DNA of 56,455 nucleotides from Bacteroidota bacterium (GTDB lineage: Bacteria; Bacteroidota; Bacteroidia; Chitinophagales; Chitinophagaceae), in assembly GCA_026391435.1 (NCBI GenBank), contig JAPLEJ010000039.1, forward strand, positions 1 to 56,455, given 5' to 3'. Below, piece by piece: positions 17,941 to 27,569 of the stretch (the first letter of the stretch is position 1; every line of letters begins with the position of its first letter). A model generated the notes under the pieces. That model was given only the letters and a program-made list of their open reading frames with translations, made no database searches and was not told the origin of the DNA. The position numbers were made by a program, and so were the translations under genes.

Positions 17941-19194
17941 TTAATCCTTAAATTTTTTCACAATCACACAAGCATTATGTCCGCCAAAACCAAAAGTATT
18001 ACTTAGGGCAGCATTAACGGTTCTTTTATGCGCTTTATTGAAAGTGAAATTAAGTCGACTGTCTAATTCAGGATCATCTGTAAAGTGATTAATGGTAGGC
18101 GGTATAATATCATGTATCACTGCTTTAATACAGGCAATGGCTTCAATGACTCCCGCAGCACCTAAACAATGGCCTGTCATGGACTTAGTACTACTGATAT
18201 TTAAGTCATATGAGTGTTCTCCAAAAACAGCGGTGATGGCTTTAGTTTCAGCAATATCCCCTAATGGAGTAGAAGTTCCATGTGTATTAATATAATCAAT
18301 ATCGGTTACCTGCATATTCGCGTCACGAAGTGCAGCAATCATTACATTTTTTGCTCCTAATCCTTCCGGATGCGGTGCTGTTAAGTGATAAGCGTCCGCT
18401 GTTGCACCTCCTCCTACTACTTCACAATATATTTTAGCTCCGCGCTTTTTAGCATGTTCTAATTCCTCCATCACTAATACACCAGAAGCCTCTCCCATAA
18501 TAAATCCATCCCGATCTTTATCATAAGGCCTACTAGCTGTTGCTGGATCATCATTACGTTCACTCATCGCTTTCATTGCATTGAATCCACCCATGCCTGC
18601 AATACCAATCACCGATTCAGCTCCTCCTGTAATAACAATATCTGCTTTCCCTAATTTTAAAGTATCCATGGCAACTATAATGGCATTGGTACTTGAAGCA
18701 CAAGCACTCACTACAGCAAAGTTGGGTCCACGAAATCCATGTTTCATTGAAATTTGACCTGCTGCGATATCCAAAATCATTTTAGGGATAAAGAAAGGAT
18801 TGAACCGAGGGGTACCATCTCCATGAACAAAATTGGTCACCTCGTCTGTAAATGTATTTAAACCGCCAATGCCGCTTGCAAAAATAACGCCGACACGATC
18901 ATGGTCTACATTATCAGCAGTAATGCCTGCATCTGCAACTGCCTGGTCACTGGCTACCAAAGCAATTTGTGAAAAACGATCTAATTTTCGAGCTTCTTTG
19001 CGATCCATATGATCCTCTGCATTAAAGCCTTTTATCTCACAAGCAAATTTTGTTTTAAATTTTGACGCATCAAATTGCGTTATCATAGCTGAACCAGAAA
19101 CACCATTCAATAGGCTTTCCCAATAGGCGTCTAAACTATTCCCGATGGGGGTAAGTGCTCCGATTCCCGTAACAACAATGCGTTTCGCGTGCAT
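17941..19194 (-). CDS. fabF: Beta-ketoacyl-ACP synthase II
   Basis: FabF condenses malonyl-ACP with acyl-ACP in fatty acid elongation. The protein has 417 residues and the full catalytic triad: Cys165 in VSACASSTN, His305 in NTHGTSTPLGD and His342 in MTGHCLGAAG. The C-terminal NTFGFGGHNAC motif is present. It is the middle gene of acpP-fabF-rnc. A hairpin in the acpP-fabF gap probably lowers its expression relative to acpP. Confidence 0.97.
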   Translation of the reverse strand: MHAKRIVVTGIGALTPIGNSLDAYWESLLNGVSGSAMITQFDASKFKTKFACEIKGFNAEDHMDRKEARKLDRFSQIALVASDQAVADAGITADNVDHDRVGVIFASGIGGLNTFTDEVTNFVHGDGTPRFNPFFIPKMILDIAAGQISMKHGFRGPNFAVVSACASSTNAIIVAMDTLKLGKADIVITGGAESVIGIAGMGGFNAMKAMSERNDDPATASRPYDKDRDGFIMGEASGVLVMEELEHAKKRGAKIYCEVVGGGATADAYHLTAPHPEGLGAKNVMIAALRDANMQVTDIDYINTHGTSTPLGDIAETKAITAVFGEHSYDLNISSTKSMTGHCLGAAGVIEAIACIKAVIHDIIPPTINHFTDDPELDSRLNFTFNKAHKRTVNAALSNTFGFGGHNACVIVKKFKD

Positions 19195-19215
19195 GAAAAT
19201 CTGTTTTAAAAATTA

Positions 19216-19252
19216 AATCCGCCTTTAAAGCAAAGGCTAAAAAAGGCGGATT
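19216..19252 (-). terminator. Terminator or attenuator between acpP and fabF
   Basis: AATCCGCCTTT at 19216-19226 pairs perfectly with AAAGGCGGATT at 19242-19252, an 11-pair stem with a 15-base loop. On the minus strand a T-rich stretch follows. It sits inside the operon, so partial termination would give more acpP than fabF transcript, as the cell needs much more ACP. Confidence 0.6.
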
Positions 19253-19296
19253 AAAATATGCCGATGATTCAAGTTCAATTTACTAAAAGCAAATTA

Positions 19297-19533
19297 TTAT
19301 TTAGCGTGTTCCTCTAAATAAGTGACTGCTTGACCAACGGTGGTAATAGTTTCTGCTTGTTCATCTGGAATAGAAATGTTGAATTCTTTTTCAAACTCCA
19401 TAATTAATTCAACGGTGTCTAATGAATCAGCTCCCAAATCATTAGTAAAGGAAGCCTCGTTTGTAACTTCTGCTTCATCCACACCTAATTTGTCAACGAT
19501 GATTTTTTTAACTCTAGTAGCGATGTCTGACAT
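19297..19533 (-). CDS. acpP: Acyl carrier protein
   Basis: ACP carries growing fatty acyl chains on a phosphopantetheine arm. The protein is 78 residues, acidic, with Ser37 in the [12 protein letters not shown] motif as the attachment site. It is the first gene of acpP-fabF-rnc and has a -7 box 23 bases upstream. Confidence 0.98.
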   Translation of the reverse strand: MSDIATRVKKIIVDKLGVDEAEVTNEASFTNDLGADSLDTVELIMEFEKEFNISIPDEQAETITTVGQAVTYLEEHAK

Positions 19534-19556
19534 TGTAAAAAGTTTTGTTTACGGCG

Positions 19557-19564
19557 CAAAAATA
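19557..19564 (-). promoter_or_regulatory. -7 box for acpP
   Basis: The minus strand reads TATTTTTG, fitting TAnnTTTG, 23 bases before the acpP ATG. A TTTTG lies only ten bases further upstream, too close for a normal -33 element. The rest of the 263-base gap up to 19796 shows only a weak stem (CAAGC/GCTTG near 19676-19692) and no gene. Confidence 0.35.
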
Positions 19565-19796
19565 TACTTTTTGTCAAAACCGAAGTATTTTATTTGCCTT
19601 TTTGTTTACACATTTTACCTCTTATTCAAAATAAAGGGTTCATTTGGCTCTTTTTGATATAAAACAGGCCAAAATCAAGCAAATTAAGCTTGTTTAATGG
19701 TGAATAGAGGGTTCATAATTAGCCCTTTATATAAAGACGAACAATGATGAGTAGCTAGGAAAGGCTTCGTGGGTAACAGGATGTTGACCAGCTTAA

Positions 19797-20270
19797 CTAC
19801 GCTTTTTGCTTTTGCTTTAGAAGCCCCCTAATATGATGTTGCTCCTCCATGGGTAGCGTATGCTTTGGAATGATAAAAAATGATTTGGGGCCAAAGTATA
19901 AATGAAAAAAATAGGGGCTTTCAAAATAATAAGTAAGTTCCTTCCATTGCCATTGTGCCTCCCCTTTTTCTGATTCTAGATGGGCTTGATCGGCATCGTA
20001 GGTGAATGCCCAATCCGTTTTGAATAATTTGGTTTTGTTATAAAAAACAACTGGAAGTATATACCAAAAAAAAAGCATTAGAAGGAGCCACAACAATGAA
20101 CCAAATAAAAAAAGTTCAGGCCTAATTTTTTTCTGAAATAATAAAACAGCTGTAACGATAGCATAAATATTAACAGCGATCATTAATACTTTAATTTCTG
20201 ACTGCTTTATAAAATGATACCTAAGGGCCTGTAGCACTTCCCCCTTTTTATAACTAAGTAAAAATGACAT
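19797..20270 (-). CDS. YcxB-like membrane protein, function unknown
   Basis: The 157-residue protein has two membrane helices (about residues 27-46 and 52-75) and a soluble C-terminal half with the pattern of YcxB-like proteins: W.F..D....ESEKGEAQWQW, then YFFHLYFGPKSFFIIPKH. The family has no established biochemical role. It stands alone between the acpP operon and the GH53 gene. Family assignment is by pattern only. Confidence 0.7.
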   Translation of the reverse strand: MSFLLSYKKGEVLQALRYHFIKQSEIKVLMIAVNIYAIVTAVLLFQKKIRPELFLFGSLLWLLLMLFFWYILPVVFYNKTKLFKTDWAFTYDADQAHLESEKGEAQWQWKELTYYFESPYFFHLYFGPKSFFIIPKHTLPMEEQHHIRGLLKQKQKA

Positions 20271-20295
20271 GTTTTATTTTTAATCTTGAATAAAG

Positions 20296-20330
20296 CAAAG
20301 TTACAACACACAATAGGGTTTATGTCAAAA
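20296..20330 (-). promoter_or_regulatory. Promoter of the YcxB-like gene
   Basis: On the minus strand TTTTG (20330-20326) is followed after 22 bases by TAACTTTG (20303-20296), an exact -7 match. The ATG is 25 bases further on. It has both Bacteroidota promoter elements, at a spacing at the long end of the normal range. Confidence 0.45.
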
Positions 20331-20449
20331 TTTTTATAAATAAAGTGGTATATTTAAAATAAAAATGAAAATTTTTTAAGTAGGTGGCGCTTAAATAGAT
20401 ATGATTGCCGCCGAAAAAGGATTACTTTTCTCCAATTAAAAATTCATTT

Positions 20450-21490
20450 ATGTCAAAATATATTTACTTCGCAATTTTAACTTGGGCTTTTTTTCTTTGC
20501 GCTTGTGCCAAAGCAAGTAATACAACAACTTCACCTATCATTCAAGCTCCAAGCGATACTAGTTTTTATGCCAAGGGTGCAGATATTGGTTGGTTAAGCC
20601 AGATGGAAGCAGAAGGAAAAAAATTTTACGATGCCAGTGGCAAGCAAATGGATTGTATTGAATTATTAAAAAGCAAAGGGATTAATTCGATTCGTTTAAG
20701 GGTTTGGGTGAACCCTACTACTATATATTGCGGCACGGCCGATGTCATTAGTCAAGCCAAAAGAGCACAAAATTTAGGGATGAAAATAATGATCGATTTT
20801 CATTACAGTGATTGGTGGGCCGATCCAGGAAAACAAAACAAACCTGCAGCATGGAAAAATTTAACTTTTGATGTATTAACATCTACTTTATATAATTATA
20901 CAAAAGAGGTTGTCACACAATTAAAAAGCAATGGCATCAATCCTACCTGGATTCAAATAGGCAACGAAACCAATGATGGCATGCTGTGGGAGGAAGGCAG
21001 AGCTTCAAAAAGTATGAGTAATTTTGCAGCCTTATTAAATGCGGGCGCTAAAGCAGTAAGAGAAGCAAGCCCTAGTTCAAAAATTATTGTGCATGTTTCT
21101 AATGGTTATGATAATGCAATGTTCAGATGGATGTTTGATGGTTTAAAAACGAATAAAGTTGATTACGATGTGATTGCCATGTCCCTTTATCCTGAAGCGA
21201 ATAATTGGCAAAATATCAATGACCAATGCTATACTAATATGCTTGATATGATTGCTCGTTATGGTAAAGAAATCATGATCAGCGAAGTAGGGATGGATGT
21301 GTCAAAAGCAAATGATTGTAAAAACTTTTTAACGGATATTATTAAAAAAAATAAATCGCTCGCCAATCATATGGGCTTAGGCGTTTTTTATTGGGAACCT
21401 GAATGTTTTAATAATTGGCAGGGGTATAATATGGGCGCTTTTACCAATGACGGTAAGCCTAGTGTCGCCATGGATGCTTTTTTAAATTAA
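20450..21490 (+). CDS. GH53 endo-beta-1,4-galactanase-like lipoprotein
   Basis: Glycoside hydrolase family 53 enzymes cut beta-1,4-galactan side chains of pectin. The 346-residue protein has a lipoprotein signal peptide (FFLCAC, lipid Cys near residue 18) and one (beta/alpha)8 domain. It shows KGADIGWLSQME, INSIRLRVW, MIDFHYSDWWADP, the acid/base Glu173 in QIGNETNDGMLW and the nucleophile Glu279 in ISEVGMD. I chose the ATG at 20450 because it begins the signal peptide; a TTG at 20405 would add 15 unlikely residues. It is on the opposite strand to susCDE and converges on susE. Binding to the outer membrane by its lipid is expected. Confidence 0.88.
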   Translation: MSKYIYFAILTWAFFLCACAKASNTTTSPIIQAPSDTSFYAKGADIGWLSQMEAEGKKFYDASGKQMDCIELLKSKGINSIRLRVWVNPTTIYCGTADVISQAKRAQNLGMKIMIDFHYSDWWADPGKQNKPAAWKNLTFDVLTSTLYNYTKEVVTQLKSNGINPTWIQIGNETNDGMLWEEGRASKSMSNFAALLNAGAKAVREASPSSKIIVHVSNGYDNAMFRWMFDGLKTNKVDYDVIAMSLYPEANNWQNINDQCYTNMLDMIARYGKEIMISEVGMDVSKANDCKNFLTDIIKKNKSLANHMGLGVFYWEPECFNNWQGYNMGAFTNDGKPSVAMDAFLN

Positions 21491-21532
21491 TATTCGCTGA
21501 AAAAATTCAAATTTTTTAAAAATTTTTTGCAA

Positions 21533-21569
21533 AAAAAACCTTCCTCCGCAAAGCGGAGGAAGGTTTTTT
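21533..21569. terminator. Strong bidirectional terminator between GH53 gene and susE
   Basis: A perfect 17-pair stem (21533-21549 with 21553-21569) with a three-base AAA loop. The GC core is CCTTCCTCCGC/GCGGAGGAAGG and it is flanked by A6 and T6, so it works on both strands and ends both convergent units. Confidence 0.92.
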
Positions 21570-21590
21570 ACATTCTACAATTATTTAAAA

Positions 21591-22646
21591 CTAGTTCTTA
21601 GTCATTGTATATGTCTTAGCAACAGGATCTAATACAAATGTATAAGACCCATCTGCTGCAACCGCAATATTAGCACCGCCATCTGAAAGAACTCCAGAAG
21701 CGCCACCTAGGTTTGTACCCCAGTTATGGTTCTTTCTGAATTTCACATCGCCGGCAACTAAACTAACTGTGATAGACCACTTACCATTGGTATTATTACA
21801 TTTCATAGGTTGATCTGAACCCCATCCACCTGGCGTTGCAGAACCAATTAAACCCCAAGATTGTAATTCGTATACTACTTTATTTGTATTTAAATCAGCA
21901 GTCACTAAGAAACTTTCTTTTGAATAAGTGGTGCCGTCTGTTGTAAATGCAGTAGGTCCTACTAAGTTACCACCGCCCACAGCAATACTACCAGCTGAAG
22001 CTCCTGAACCATATTCTGGTGAACCCCAAGATTTTTTCTTGAGTAATTTATATTCTTGACCAGCGCCTGTGTAAAGAATCACTCCTTTATACACACCATC
22101 ACCTGTAGGTGAAACTAAACTATCTGCAGTTGTTGGATCCCATCCATTATAAGCTCCTGGCATATAAAGGGTTCCTTTTAATGCAAATGGTGTTACGCTT
22201 ACTGTTTTTACATTGGTATAAACAGCTGCTATGCTACTAGCGATAGTAGATTTTACTCTAAAGTCAACATTAGCTGCCACTTCAGGCACTAAGTTCATTG
22301 CAAGTAAAATATCATTTAATTCCAAGTGGGTTAAAGATTTACTTGTCAATCCTGCTTCAAAGATAATTTCCTTGGCATTGGTGAAGCTGGTTCCAGCCTT
22401 TGCAATTTGTAATACATTGGTTGCAGCAGCACTATAACCAAAATCAGCGGCAGTAAAGCTTGCTTTAACTGCTTCTACATTTAAGTTAGGCTTAGTAAGT
22501 ACCACAGTGCTTACAGAAGTAGTTAATACCCCAGGTACGCCGTTACCCAATGTAACTAGTTGACCTTCTTTTTTGCATGATATAAGCACGACACCTAAGG
22601 TGACCAAAAGAAGGATTTTATTTATTATTGTTTTCATGTTTTTCAT
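21591..22646 (-). CDS. susE: SusE/SusF-family starch-binding outer membrane lipoprotein
   Basis: SusE-type lipoproteins sit on the cell surface and hold starch near the SusCD transporter. The 351-residue protein has a lipoprotein signal (VLISC, lipid Cys24), a SusE N-terminal domain (about 26-155, TTSVSTVVLTKPN...), then two carbohydrate-binding modules: about 157-263 (GTLYMPGAYNGWDP) and 264-350 (GLIGSATPGGWGSDQPM, then GDVKFRKNHNWGTNLGG and the end KTYTMTK). The start may be ATG 22646 or ATG 22637. It is the last gene of the GH13-susC-susD-susE operon, 21 bases after susD. Starch as ligand is inferred from the family and the GH13 neighbour. Confidence 0.87.
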   Translation of the reverse strand: MKNMKTIINKILLLVTLGVVLISCKKEGQLVTLGNGVPGVLTTSVSTVVLTKPNLNVEAVKASFTAADFGYSAAATNVLQIAKAGTSFTNAKEIIFEAGLTSKSLTHLELNDILLAMNLVPEVAANVDFRVKSTIASSIAAVYTNVKTVSVTPFALKGTLYMPGAYNGWDPTTADSLVSPTGDGVYKGVILYTGAGQEYKLLKKKSWGSPEYGSGASAGSIAVGGGNLVGPTAFTTDGTTYSKESFLVTADLNTNKVVYELQSWGLIGSATPGGWGSDQPMKCNNTNGKWSITVSLVAGDVKFRKNHNWGTNLGGASGVLSDGGANIAVAADGSYTFVLDPVAKTYTMTKN

Positions 22647-22667
22647 TTTAAAGAAATAAATCTTAAA

Positions 22668-24545
22668 TTAATAATTAGGATTCTGCTTTAAATTTGGATT
22701 GGCAGTAAGATCGTCAGTAGGAATTGGGTAAAGTTTTCTCCAAGATTCAACACCCTTACCTGCTTTCACATCTCCTTTCCAAGGCCAAACATAAGTACTT
22801 GTTGTGAATTTGTCATCAAAACGGATTAAATCTGTTCTTCTGAAACCTTCCCAATAAAGTTCACGTGCTCTTTCATCCAAAATATCATTTAGAGAATAAG
22901 AAGTAACATTACCACTATTATTTCCAAATGCACGCGTGCGAAGTTTATTGATGTAACTTATTGCATTTGCATCAGAACCACCTGTACCGCCACGCTTTAC
23001 CGCTTCAGCATAGATTAAATACATTTCAGCTAAACGGAAGATAGGCATATCAATGTCAACCTGCGTTGCATCGGATCCATTGCTTCCATCGCTTTTAATG
23101 TTTTTAAATTTAGTGATGCCATAGCCATCTTTAAAATCACCTATGTCATTAATTTCCATTCCGTTGGTATTGTTAAAGAACTGAGCTCTTTGATCAGGGA
23201 AACCAAAAGATGTTGAATAAGTTAAAGTATTAGCATTTAAAACAACTTTAGTATAACCGCCCGTTGTTTTCATATTATCTCCACCTGGTTCTAATGATAA
23301 ATTAGCGCCATTATCACCGTAGTTTTCGGACCAATCATTGTTTACTCTTATTTTCCAGTCTCCACTTAAGAAGTTAACATAAGCTACATAAACACCTGAT
23401 ACGGATGTTGGATAAAAAGGAACATCTGGCGTAGCACCCCAGTTGTTAACTGCAGAACCCACTAAACCATATTTACTTGGCGTACCTGCACCTGGACGAT
23501 CATACCAAAAAGTATTGACTAAATTTTTGGTCGTTCTAATACCACCCCATCCACCATCAATACCGTAATCCGAAGCAGTCATATTCCCACCCACTGCCGC
23601 ATGAGTCAAGAAAGTAGTTCCACCCCAGTTAGTAGTGAATTTACCATCATAGTTGATTGTCAAAATAAATTCTGGGTTATTGACATTATTATCAGCCCTC
23701 ATTATTTTTGTATAATCAGGTAATAAACTATAACCTGCTGCTATTACTTTACTTGAGTAAGTAATGGCTTCAGTATTTTTATCCGTACCTGTATATACTT
23801 TTGAATTTAAATAAATACGAGCAAGTAAGGACCAAACGGCTGCTTGATCTACTCTACCATATTCATTTGTTTTTGGTGCAGCAACTAAAGTTTCAATTTC
23901 TTTTAACTCCTTTTCAACATAATTAAAAAGAGCTGTTCTTGAAATTTGAGTTGGCAATTGACTACCCATTGCTGCTGAATCTGTAATGAAAGCAGGGCTT
24001 CCAAACAAATCCATTAATACTGCATATTGATAAGCTCTTAAAAATCTAGCTTCAGCTTTGAACTTTTTAATATTATCAGCATCCGCACCAGTGATTCCTC
24101 TTTTTGAAACATTGGCTTCGCTAGCTTGTCTTATAAAATCATTCGCTACTGTAATTTGATAAAAAGAACGATAGTATAATGCTTTAATAAATTGGTTATT
24201 TGCAGACCAATTCATTTTGTGAAAATCAGGTAAACCTGCATCACCCCATGATACTACTGCTTCATCTGTTGGCAATTCTTGTGCATTCCAATAAAGACGG
24301 AAAAAATCCGAAAATCCACCGTCAATACCTTGGATGTCACCGCCGCCATTAGCGCCATTGTTCCCGCCTAATGCAAATGCACCATATACTTTTGCAAAGG
24401 CCTTTTTATAACCATCGGCCGAATTGTATACCACATCGGCTGTGATGTCATTGGTAGGGAGTAAATCAAGTTTCTTTACGCAAGATCCAAATAGGATTGC
24501 TACAAAACTCAACGTTAACCCAACTTTATATAAATTATTTTTCAT
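22668..24545 (-). CDS. susD: SusD/RagB-family outer membrane lipoprotein with extra inserted module
   Basis: SusD-type lipoproteins form the lid of the SusC transporter and bind glycan. The 625-residue protein has a lipobox (LFGSC, lipid Cys22), the N-terminal TPR-like helical part, and the typical ends: LDERARELYWEGFRRTDLIR near 556-575 and a final LKQNPNY. It is longer than the usual 500-550. Residues about 359-443 look foreign to SusD: YGLVGSAVNNWG, then GDWKIRVNNDWSENYGD and LTYS, which match the second binding module of the neighbouring SusE almost step by step. It lies 20 bases after susC and 21 before susE. Confidence 0.93.
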   Translation of the reverse strand: MKNNLYKVGLTLSFVAILFGSCVKKLDLLPTNDITADVVYNSADGYKKAFAKVYGAFALGGNNGANGGGDIQGIDGGFSDFFRLYWNAQELPTDEAVVSWGDAGLPDFHKMNWSANNQFIKALYYRSFYQITVANDFIRQASEANVSKRGITGADADNIKKFKAEARFLRAYQYAVLMDLFGSPAFITDSAAMGSQLPTQISRTALFNYVEKELKEIETLVAAPKTNEYGRVDQAAVWSLLARIYLNSKVYTGTDKNTEAITYSSKVIAAGYSLLPDYTKIMRADNNVNNPEFILTINYDGKFTTNWGGTTFLTHAAVGGNMTASDYGIDGGWGGIRTTKNLVNTFWYDRPGAGTPSKYGLVGSAVNNWGATPDVPFYPTSVSGVYVAYVNFLSGDWKIRVNNDWSENYGDNGANLSLEPGGDNMKTTGGYTKVVLNANTLTYSTSFGFPDQRAQFFNNTNGMEINDIGDFKDGYGITKFKNIKSDGSNGSDATQVDIDMPIFRLAEMYLIYAEAVKRGGTGGSDANAISYINKLRTRAFGNNSGNVTSYSLNDILDERARELYWEGFRRTDLIRFDDKFTTSTYVWPWKGDVKAGKGVESWRKLYPIPTDDLTANPNLKQNPNY

Positions 24546-24565
24546 AGTTGTTTGTTTTGTATTGA

Positions 24566-27541
24566 TTAAAAATCAAAATTTAAACCTAATGCAAATACAC
24601 GAGGTCTAGGATAAAAATTATTATCGATTCCACCGCTAATTTCAGGATCTAACCCTTTATAGTTGGTAATGATAAATGCATTTTGAATACTTGCGTTAAT
24701 TCTTAAGTTCGCTTTTTCCTTAAATACTTTACCTGCATTAAAACCAACATGAATATTATCCATTCTTAAGAAGGAAGCATTTTGAATGAAATAATCACTC
24801 ATTAATTGATTCACGCCACCCTCTTTGAAATTAGTGTTATTATAATTTGTTGAAATATTATTAAGATGGGTAGCTAAACTTGCGACTGCACGATAGTTAC
24901 TCATCGTACTATATACATTATTATACATATAATTACCAAAATTAGCCCTCAATACAAAACCAGCATCCCATTTCTTATAGGTCATATTAGAAGTGAATCC
25001 TAAGAATATTTTAGGATCAACACTTTGGTATTGATATTGATCTTTATCATTAATAATACCATCCTTATTGCGATCTACAAATAAATTTTCAATTGGTCTT
25101 CCGTCAGCATCATATACTTGTTGAAAAACAAAGAATGAACCTCTGTTATAACCTACTGAATTAATCATAATAGTATTACCTACACCACCAGAAATACCAC
25201 CAAACTTATTACCAGGGTAATTAGGATCTGGGCTGATAGTCAATTTGGTAATTTTATTTTCATTATAAGTGATGTTAAATCCTAAATCCCAAGTAAACTT
25301 AGGCTTAGCTATTACTTGAACATTCAAACCTAATTCAGCTCCTTTATTTTCCATATCACCCACATTCGCTATAATTTGATTTGAGAAGTTCGTTCCTGCT
25401 GGTTGACCCACTAGATTTAATAAATCTGTAGTTAATTTGCTATAGACATCCAAAGTACCAGTTACTCTATTATTAAAGAATCCGAAGTCCAATCCTAAGT
25501 TAGTAGTTGCAGTTTGCTCCCACTTTCTTCCACCATAATAACCACCTGGCGCATACATATTATAAAATGTATTACCAAATTGGTATTTACCTTGTTGGCC
25601 ACTTAGTGCATAGTAGGATAAATAGTCATAGTTACCAATTCCATCTTGTTGACCTGTCACCCCGTATCCAAATCTTAATTTCAAAGTAGAAATTAATTTA
25701 GATTGCTTAAAAATACTTTCTTCTCCAATATTCCAAGCAGCAGCAAAAGAAGGGAAGGTTGCAAAACGGTTGGCAGTATTAAATCTTGATGATCCATCTT
25801 GACGAACCGATGCTGTTAATGAATATCTTCCTTTAAAAGAATAATTAAATCTACCATAATAAGATACTAAATTATTTTCAGGTATATCGAAAAGAAAATT
25901 GGGTGAAGTCACTACTGGACCCCATGCTGTTCTATCGCTATAATTGAAATTCTTTGATTTAAAATCTTGATAAGCATATCCTGCTACCAAATCAAATTTA
26001 CTTTGGATATTGTCAACATATTTTGAATAATTCAAATAAGTCTCAGCCAATAAATTCGAATTTTCTTGCTTGTATTCATTATTAACACCACCTACTCCAT
26101 TATAACGCTTATAAGTTGATGCTGCTGTTCCAGGAATGAAAATCGTTCCTGAACCATTCGAAACATCAATACCCACATTCGCATGTAGTCTCAAATCTTT
26201 GAAGAATGGTAAAGTATAATCAAGATCCGCATTTGCAATAGTTCTATTTACATTACTTACATCATTTTTTTGCATCAATAATCCAACTGGATTTTTTGGT
26301 GCTAAACCTGCTAATCCCGTAGTTGAACCTGCATCAAGCCACTCAAAATAGCCGCCAAATGCGGTTGGATTATTGGAGTAAACAGGTTTAGTAGGATCAA
26401 AACTAACAGCATTTCCAATAGCACCTTGATCAGCAAAACGACTTCTACTAAAAGAAGTTTTAGCATTCAAATCTATTTTCAAAGCGTTATTAAAAAATCT
26501 TGGGCTTAAATTTAATCCAAGCGTTGTTCTGTCTAATTTGCCAGTTTTTAAAGTGCCTTCTTGAGATAAGGTAGCTGCTGAAAAACGAAAAGGCATTGAC
26601 TTAATTGATCCAGAAGCACTAAAATTATTTTCAGTAGTGATAGCGTCTTGGAAAATTTGTTTTTGCCAATCAGTATTTGATGTTCCTCTTAAAGCATTTT
26701 GAGCATTAGTTCCATTTAGGTATACTAAAACTGTAAAATCTTCAGCTGATAATACATCAATATATTTAGTGACTTTTCCAACAGATAGTTGAGAACTAAA
26801 ATTATATTTTGTAGCTCCTTTTGCACCTTTTTTAGTGGTAATGATAATAACCCCATTGGATGCACGAGAACCGTATATAGCAGAAGCAGATGCATCTTTT
26901 AAAACCGTAAATGACTCAATGTCATTAGGGTTAATTAATGAAAGTGGATTGGCCACACCTGATATACCATTGTTACTTAATGGCACATTGTCAATAACAA
27001 TTAAAGGATCGTTACTTGCATTAAGCGAAGCACCCCCTCTAATTCTAATTGTACTTCCTGAACCAGGAGCACCCCCATTTGAAGTAATTTGTACACCCGC
27101 CACTTTACCAGCGATAAGTTGTTCTGGACTGGTTAATTGTCCTTGCACAAAATCCTTAGAAGAAACATTAGTAACGCTTCCTGTTAAGTCTTTTTTGCGG
27201 ACAGAGCCATAACCAATAACGACAACATCGCCTAATTGGTCGGCATTTTGAGTCAAAGCTACATTGATAGCGCTTTGACCTTTGATAGATACTTCCTTAG
27301 TTGCATAGTTCAAAAAAGAAACGATTACTGTATTGTCCGAGCCAGAAACTTTCAAAGTGAAAGTACCATCCGCGGATGTACTTACTCCTTTTTTAGTTCC
27401 TTTAACAACGACAGAAGCTGCAACCAAAGGAGAACCATCTTTGGCGTCGGTTACTTTACCAGTAACCGTACGATCTTGCGCAAAAGCAGGCAAGCAGATG
27501 ACTGCTAGCAACAATGCGACAAGTGTTTTTTTCATGTTCAT
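24566..27541 (-). CDS. susC: SusC/RagA-family TonB-dependent outer membrane transporter
   Basis: SusC-type proteins are 22-strand outer membrane barrels that import oligosaccharides with TonB energy. The 991-residue protein has a signal peptide (cut after PAFA), a carboxypeptidase-like N-terminal domain (about 23-100, TVTGKVTDAKDGSPL), the SusC motif DVVVIGYGSVRKKDLTGSV containing the TonB box region, a plug domain (about 118-230, IRIRGGASLNASNDPLIVIDN), and the barrel ending in ALGLNFDF with the terminal Phe needed for barrel assembly. The ATG at 27535 is an equally good start. It follows the GH13 gene by 28 bases and precedes susD by 20. Confidence 0.97.
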   Translation of the reverse strand: MNMKKTLVALLLAVICLPAFAQDRTVTGKVTDAKDGSPLVAASVVVKGTKKGVSTSADGTFTLKVSGSDNTVIVSFLNYATKEVSIKGQSAINVALTQNADQLGDVVVIGYGSVRKKDLTGSVTNVSSKDFVQGQLTSPEQLIAGKVAGVQITSNGGAPGSGSTIRIRGGASLNASNDPLIVIDNVPLSNNGISGVANPLSLINPNDIESFTVLKDASASAIYGSRASNGVIIITTKKGAKGATKYNFSSQLSVGKVTKYIDVLSAEDFTVLVYLNGTNAQNALRGTSNTDWQKQIFQDAITTENNFSASGSIKSMPFRFSAATLSQEGTLKTGKLDRTTLGLNLSPRFFNNALKIDLNAKTSFSRSRFADQGAIGNAVSFDPTKPVYSNNPTAFGGYFEWLDAGSTTGLAGLAPKNPVGLLMQKNDVSNVNRTIANADLDYTLPFFKDLRLHANVGIDVSNGSGTIFIPGTAASTYKRYNGVGGVNNEYKQENSNLLAETYLNYSKYVDNIQSKFDLVAGYAYQDFKSKNFNYSDRTAWGPVVTSPNFLFDIPENNLVSYYGRFNYSFKGRYSLTASVRQDGSSRFNTANRFATFPSFAAAWNIGEESIFKQSKLISTLKLRFGYGVTGQQDGIGNYDYLSYYALSGQQGKYQFGNTFYNMYAPGGYYGGRKWEQTATTNLGLDFGFFNNRVTGTLDVYSKLTTDLLNLVGQPAGTNFSNQIIANVGDMENKGAELGLNVQVIAKPKFTWDLGFNITYNENKITKLTISPDPNYPGNKFGGISGGVGNTIMINSVGYNRGSFFVFQQVYDADGRPIENLFVDRNKDGIINDKDQYQYQSVDPKIFLGFTSNMTYKKWDAGFVLRANFGNYMYNNVYSTMSNYRAVASLATHLNNISTNYNNTNFKEGGVNQLMSDYFIQNASFLRMDNIHVGFNAGKVFKEKANLRINASIQNAFIITNYKGLDPEISGGIDNNFYPRPRVFALGLNFDF

Positions 27542-27569
27542 AGATTTACGATTTCGAGTTTAAGAATTG

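Noticed and set aside
20405..20449. TTG start 15 codons upstream for the GH53 gene
   Set aside because: The added residues would sit before the lipoprotein signal peptide and spoil it.
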